Source: an uncultured Bacteroidales bacterium
Lineage (GTDB): Bacteria; Bacteroidota; Bacteroidia; Bacteroidales; Bacteroidaceae
Assembly: GCA_937898885.1 (NCBI GenBank)
Contig: CALDKD010000111.1
Coordinates: 1-34,735, forward strand
Direction of reading: 5' to 3'
DNA: 34,735 bases
Notes under the pieces: model-generated
What the model saw: the letters and a program-made list of their open reading frames with translations, nothing else
The model's database searches: none
What the model was told of the DNA's origin: nothing
Translations under genes and position numbers: made by a program
Part shown: positions 32,074 through 34,735 of the stretch, one piece after another
How positions within the stretch are numbered: position 1 is the stretch's first letter
Layout of the letters: each line of letters starts with the position of its first letter

Positions 32074-32796
32074 TCAGCGACTAATTGGCATAAAATGGTT
32101 CTTCTTATCGAAACATTCTGCGGATGTTCCGGGGAATGCTGTTATCAAGGCCTGCCTGACTTCATCAATTCCGTCAAAAACGGTGTACCATACTGACCAG
32201 AATCCCTTCGCACGCGCCATTTTCACTATATCATCAAGAAGAAGGAGGCCGTTCTGGTATCTGGTCTTATATGTTTCCGCAAGAGTCCAGGCCTCCATAC
32301 GGCCTTTCCATCTGTCATCTGCATCAGTGGGGAGAAAGCCGGTATGAGGATATCGCCCGAGTTTGAAAAGTTCATAGAGACGTTCGGCTTTCTTCTTCGC
32401 CTCTCCTGCAAGATTAGGATTAACGAGGACACGTCCTCCGGCATCATATATGAAATCAATGAAAGTGTTATCCAGATGTGGCCAATGGCTGTCTGCGAGT
32501 TTTATGCCCGTTTTCGGTTTGACGGTATTACAGCACTTGCAGGAAATCAAGAAATTGTCCCAAGAGGTTTCGGAGCCGCCATCACCCTTCGGCTCCAGAT
32601 GCTCAACCTCAATATTTGCAATAGATGGAATAGCACGTTCGCAATATGCACAATATTTGCCAAGGCTGGCTGCCAAAGGCTGCTTTGCATCACAGTATTT
32701 TGCATACTCCGCTTGAACGGTGTGTTTTACTGTCCGTCCTTGAGAATCGGAGTACTCAATTACATCCCCAGGATTTTTCTTATTGACTGGTCTCAT
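32074..32796 (-). CDS. ptuB: Septu HNH nuclease PtuB
   Basis: 240-residue HNH endonuclease, the effector of Septu anti-phage defence. The HNH/zinc site has CAYC (C49/C52), IEVEHLEPK (H66), NFLISC with following C88-C89, and CNTVK. This is the Cys-bearing HNH type of PtuB rather than a restriction enzyme. The start overlaps the PtuA stop by 4 bp. Septu PtuAB stops phage infection by nucleic-acid cleavage when the ATPase is triggered. No reverse transcriptase gene is nearby, so this is not a retron-linked copy. Confidence 0.85.
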   Translation of the reverse strand: MRPVNKKNPGDVIEYSDSQGRTVKHTVQAEYAKYCDAKQPLAASLGKYCAYCERAIPSIANIEVEHLEPKGDGGSETSWDNFLISCKCCNTVKPKTGIKLADSHWPHLDNTFIDFIYDAGGRVLVNPNLAGEAKKKAERLYELFKLGRYPHTGFLPTDADDRWKGRMEAWTLAETYKTRYQNGLLLLDDIVKMARAKGFWSVWYTVFDGIDEVRQALITAFPGTSAECFDKKNHFMPISR

Positions 32797-34133
32797 TTCT
32801 TGGCGGTTTTTGACTTGAACTCGTTTCGAATCAAGGCAAGATATGCGGGATCCGCACTGAACTCGGCTTCCAGTTTACGAAGTTCTTCCAGCAATGCATC
32901 AGCATTCTCATTCTTGGCATCAAGTGCTTCGAAGTAGTCTGATGCGGCCTCCAGCATTCTATTGTACAGTTTGCTGCGAATTTTCTGTTGCATACCCATC
33001 CTAGCGGAGGAGATGTCTTCCAATCCTTCTTTGTTTGGTTGGCCGCTTATATCGGTTCCTTCATCAAAACTGATGAGCTGATCAGCATCCAAACTTTGAA
33101 CAATGAATGGAGAGTGAGTCGATACTATGAACTGAATTTTTGGGAATGCCTTGCACAAATCTTGCAGGATATGCTGCTGCCAGAGGGGATGCAGATACAA
33201 ATCCACCTCGTCAATCAGTACGACACCAGGAGTTTGCTTGACAGCATCTTTACCGAGGAATCCATTAAGCTCTATACACCTGTAGGCTATCTCAGACACA
33301 ATGTTTATCATAGATTTCAAACCATCGCTCATATACGAATAATGATGGCGGCTCGACTCCTTACCGTCCACCGTTACGACAGCCTCTATCTCATCGTTGT
33401 CTATCTCTATCTCGCTGAGTGAAGGAATTGCAAGAGTCAACGCCTCCAGATAGGCATCTTTTGTTCCTTCAAACTCCTTTCCATCACGAACATTCTTCTC
33501 ATACCTGCGAAGCCAATCCAGAGCCCCTGCAAAATCGACTTTCTCATCATCAAGAGATGCCTTGTATGCAACTTCTATCCGCTGTTGGCGTTCTTTGGTT
33601 TTCTTAGCCGTCCGGAACTGAGCATCAATACGGTTCGTGCCGAAAGAGAGCACTATAGGATACACAGCTCCTTCATTCTCATCTTTATGCTTTGCTTCCA
33701 TTTCCCGGACTATAGCAATCAACTGACCGGCACATTCCTGATTGTGTGTCGTGCTTCCGCTTTTGGTAAACTCCCTATACCACGAAACGGGCTCTGGCCT
33801 GAACGCAAAGCCATCACCTGGAATTCTGGAGGTGGTTGTAAACTCTGCGTCAATATCGATTCTCGGCAGATCCGGATTCGGGAGATAATCCTTCAGGTTG
33901 GGGTTATACTTCAAGAAGCGGTCCGATTCAACAAAGTTCTTGCGATAAGGTTTGCCTCCGGGCAAATCTGTAAGAGATTGAAGATACGCCCCGAGACCAA
34001 CCTGAACGGCGTGCAGAAGCGTGGTCTTTCCAGCCGTATTGTTTCCGATAACAACTGTAAGGTTCCCATGAAATTGGATGGACTCGTGCTGAAAACCTTT
34101 GAAATTCGTTATTTCGATCTTATTTATCTTCAT
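32793..34133 (-). CDS. ptuA: Septu ATPase PtuA
   Basis: 446-residue ABC/SMC-like ATPase of Septu. Walker A is GNNTAGKTT (30-38) after EITNFKGF. An ABC-type signature YMSDGLKSMINIV is followed by Walker B LIDEVDLYLHP and the H-loop STHSP. There is no OLD-type nuclease (Toprim) domain after the ATPase, which fits PtuA; the C-terminal ~80 residues are a charged helical region. It is first of the two-gene operon with ptuB. The -7 element is at 34,174-34,181, with a short hairpin (AGGTT-ACAAC-AACCT) in the leader at 34,151-34,165. Confidence 0.87.
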   Translation of the reverse strand: MKINKIEITNFKGFQHESIQFHGNLTVVIGNNTAGKTTLLHAVQVGLGAYLQSLTDLPGGKPYRKNFVESDRFLKYNPNLKDYLPNPDLPRIDIDAEFTTTSRIPGDGFAFRPEPVSWYREFTKSGSTTHNQECAGQLIAIVREMEAKHKDENEGAVYPIVLSFGTNRIDAQFRTAKKTKERQQRIEVAYKASLDDEKVDFAGALDWLRRYEKNVRDGKEFEGTKDAYLEALTLAIPSLSEIEIDNDEIEAVVTVDGKESSRHHYSYMSDGLKSMINIVSEIAYRCIELNGFLGKDAVKQTPGVVLIDEVDLYLHPLWQQHILQDLCKAFPKIQFIVSTHSPFIVQSLDADQLISFDEGTDISGQPNKEGLEDISSARMGMQQKIRSKLYNRMLEAASDYFEALDAKNENADALLEELRKLEAEFSADPAYLALIRNEFKSKTAKK

Positions 34134-34173
34134 ATCCCAAGGCTTTTGAGAGGTTACAACAACCTAAGACTTG

Positions 34174-34181
34174 CAAATATA
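34174..34181 (-). promoter_or_regulatory. -7 element of the Septu operon
   Basis: The minus strand reads TATATTTG, a full TAnnTTTG match, 41 bp before the ptuA start. The -33 region (ATTG at 22 bp) is imperfect. Confidence 0.55.
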
Positions 34182-34279
34182 TAAAAAATTGCAACTAACA
34201 GCAATGCCACACCCGAAACGCATTATTAGTCGTTCGGCGGACTGTTCTCTCTATAGAAGAATGATGACGGGTGGTACCG

Positions 34280-34396
34280 TTACTTTGAGATTCGTGAACT
34301 TACTATGCGTTCAGCCTCTGCTCTCATTCCGGCAATCAGCTCGTCATTGCCGACATAGCGAAAATTCACCAGGACCGGCACAATGAATATTCTCAT
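34280..34396 (-). CDS. Very small ORF upstream of Septu
   Basis: 38-residue frame starting MRIFIVPVLVNFRYVGNDEL and ending RIVSSRISK. It overlaps the stop of the frame upstream by 4 bp (ATGA), which hints at coupled translation. Family unknown. It may be the N-terminal stump of a longer gene, as the sequence after it looks non-coding. Confidence 0.4.
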   Translation of the reverse strand: MRIFIVPVLVNFRYVGNDELIAGMRAEAERIVSSRISK

Positions 34397-34719
34397 TCGG
34401 AAGAGATATCATCTAATTTCTTACATTCAGAAATTGACATTAGCGCTTTTTGCCACGTTCTCGAAGAACAGTTTTCAGTTTTTCTAACAACAGTCTCAAT
34501 ATGGTTTGCTTCTTTTGGTAATATTTCATCAAAATAACCCATCAGTTCATCTGTTGTTTCTGCGACACGCTCAACTAATGGTATAATGACAATCACGTTA
34601 TCAGGAGAACTGACATGAAAACATATGCTGTCAATACCTGCCGTTATCAGATTACTGACTAATTCATCAATGAAATCGACATTTCTTACCAGCGCAGCAC
34701 CATTACGCGATAGTATGCG
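34393..34719 (-). pseudogene. Short unknown ORF without a clear start
   Basis: The frame from about 34,719 down to the TGA at 34,393 is open for ~108 codons and reads protein-like (ALVRNVDFIDELVSNLITAG; LVERVAETTDELMGYFDEIL). No ATG, GTG or TTG appears in its first ~40 codons, and an in-frame TAA lies just before it. The only start is a GTG at 34,596, which gives 67 residues and cuts off the well-formed part. It is either a gene with a damaged N-terminus or a frame displaced by a sequence error at the window edge. I recognise no family. Confidence 0.4.
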
Positions 34720-34735
34720 ACCTTACCTTACCACC

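Noticed and set aside
32074..34133. Retron-type defence with Septu effectors
   Set aside because: PtuA/PtuB occur in some retrons, but no reverse transcriptase or msr/msd-like repeat is visible next to them in the window.
1..34735. CRISPR array
   Set aside because: No regularly spaced direct repeats with unique spacers and no cas-like gene were seen.

Overview
The window looks like a chromosome segment of a gut-type Bacteroidales bacterium (Prevotella/Bacteroides relatives) carrying one integrated mobile element and one phage-defence locus. The assignment rests on three things. Promoters have the Bacteroidetes form (TTTG, 19-20 bp, TAnnTTTG). Many genes have lineage-typical partners (RNase Y after ZapA, BlaI/M56 pairs, SPFH lipoprotein, Bacteroides-type mob genes). 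The tmRNA has no encoded CCA and its tag reads GNNNFALAA. No species call is possible from sequence reading alone.

Core region, 1-22,560. A decayed Fic gene lies at the left edge, followed by a CoA-transferase (-). Two separate BlaI-type repressor + M56 metallopeptidase pairs follow (1,813-4,321 and 12,240-14,273); their extracytoplasmic tails differ (plug-like modules in one, a TonB_C domain in the other). Between them are an Ntn-hydrolase lipoprotein, a small lipoprotein, an SPFH protein, and a PhoB/PhoR-like two-component pair with an HD phosphohydrolase, divergent from a Na+/phosphate cotransporter with a PhoU tail. After them come housekeeping genes: rplU-rpmA, serS, a diacylglycerol-kinase-family gene with miaA, gapA, a conserved unknown, a ZapB-like coiled coil with zapA, and rny.

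Mobile element, about 22,626-31,492 (about 8.85 kb). A 22-bp direct repeat with one mismatch brackets a tyrosine integrase, two unknown genes, an HTH/excisionase-like protein, a replication-like winged-helix protein, a DUF6633-like protein, a probable oriT, a three-gene mobilization operon, a lipoprotein/membrane-protein cargo pair and an IS66 remnant. The repeat is the 5' end of ssrA (tmRNA). The element therefore sits at the START of the tmRNA gene and separates it from its ancestral promoter, which now points at the integrase gene. The element's right end supplies the new upstream region of ssrA. The usual arrangement for tmRNA- or tRNA-targeting elements is insertion at the 3' end.

Right end, 31,473-34,735. 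The intact tmRNA gene is followed by a minus-strand Septu-type defence pair (PtuA ATPase, PtuB HNH nuclease), preceded by two short overlapping reading frames of unknown function, one running towards the window edge without a visible start.

Strongest leads: the 5'-end ssrA integration with promoter exchange, and the cargo lipoprotein whose last ~48 residues look like a Cys/Gly-rich bacteriocin-like peptide translationally coupled to an immunity-like membrane protein.
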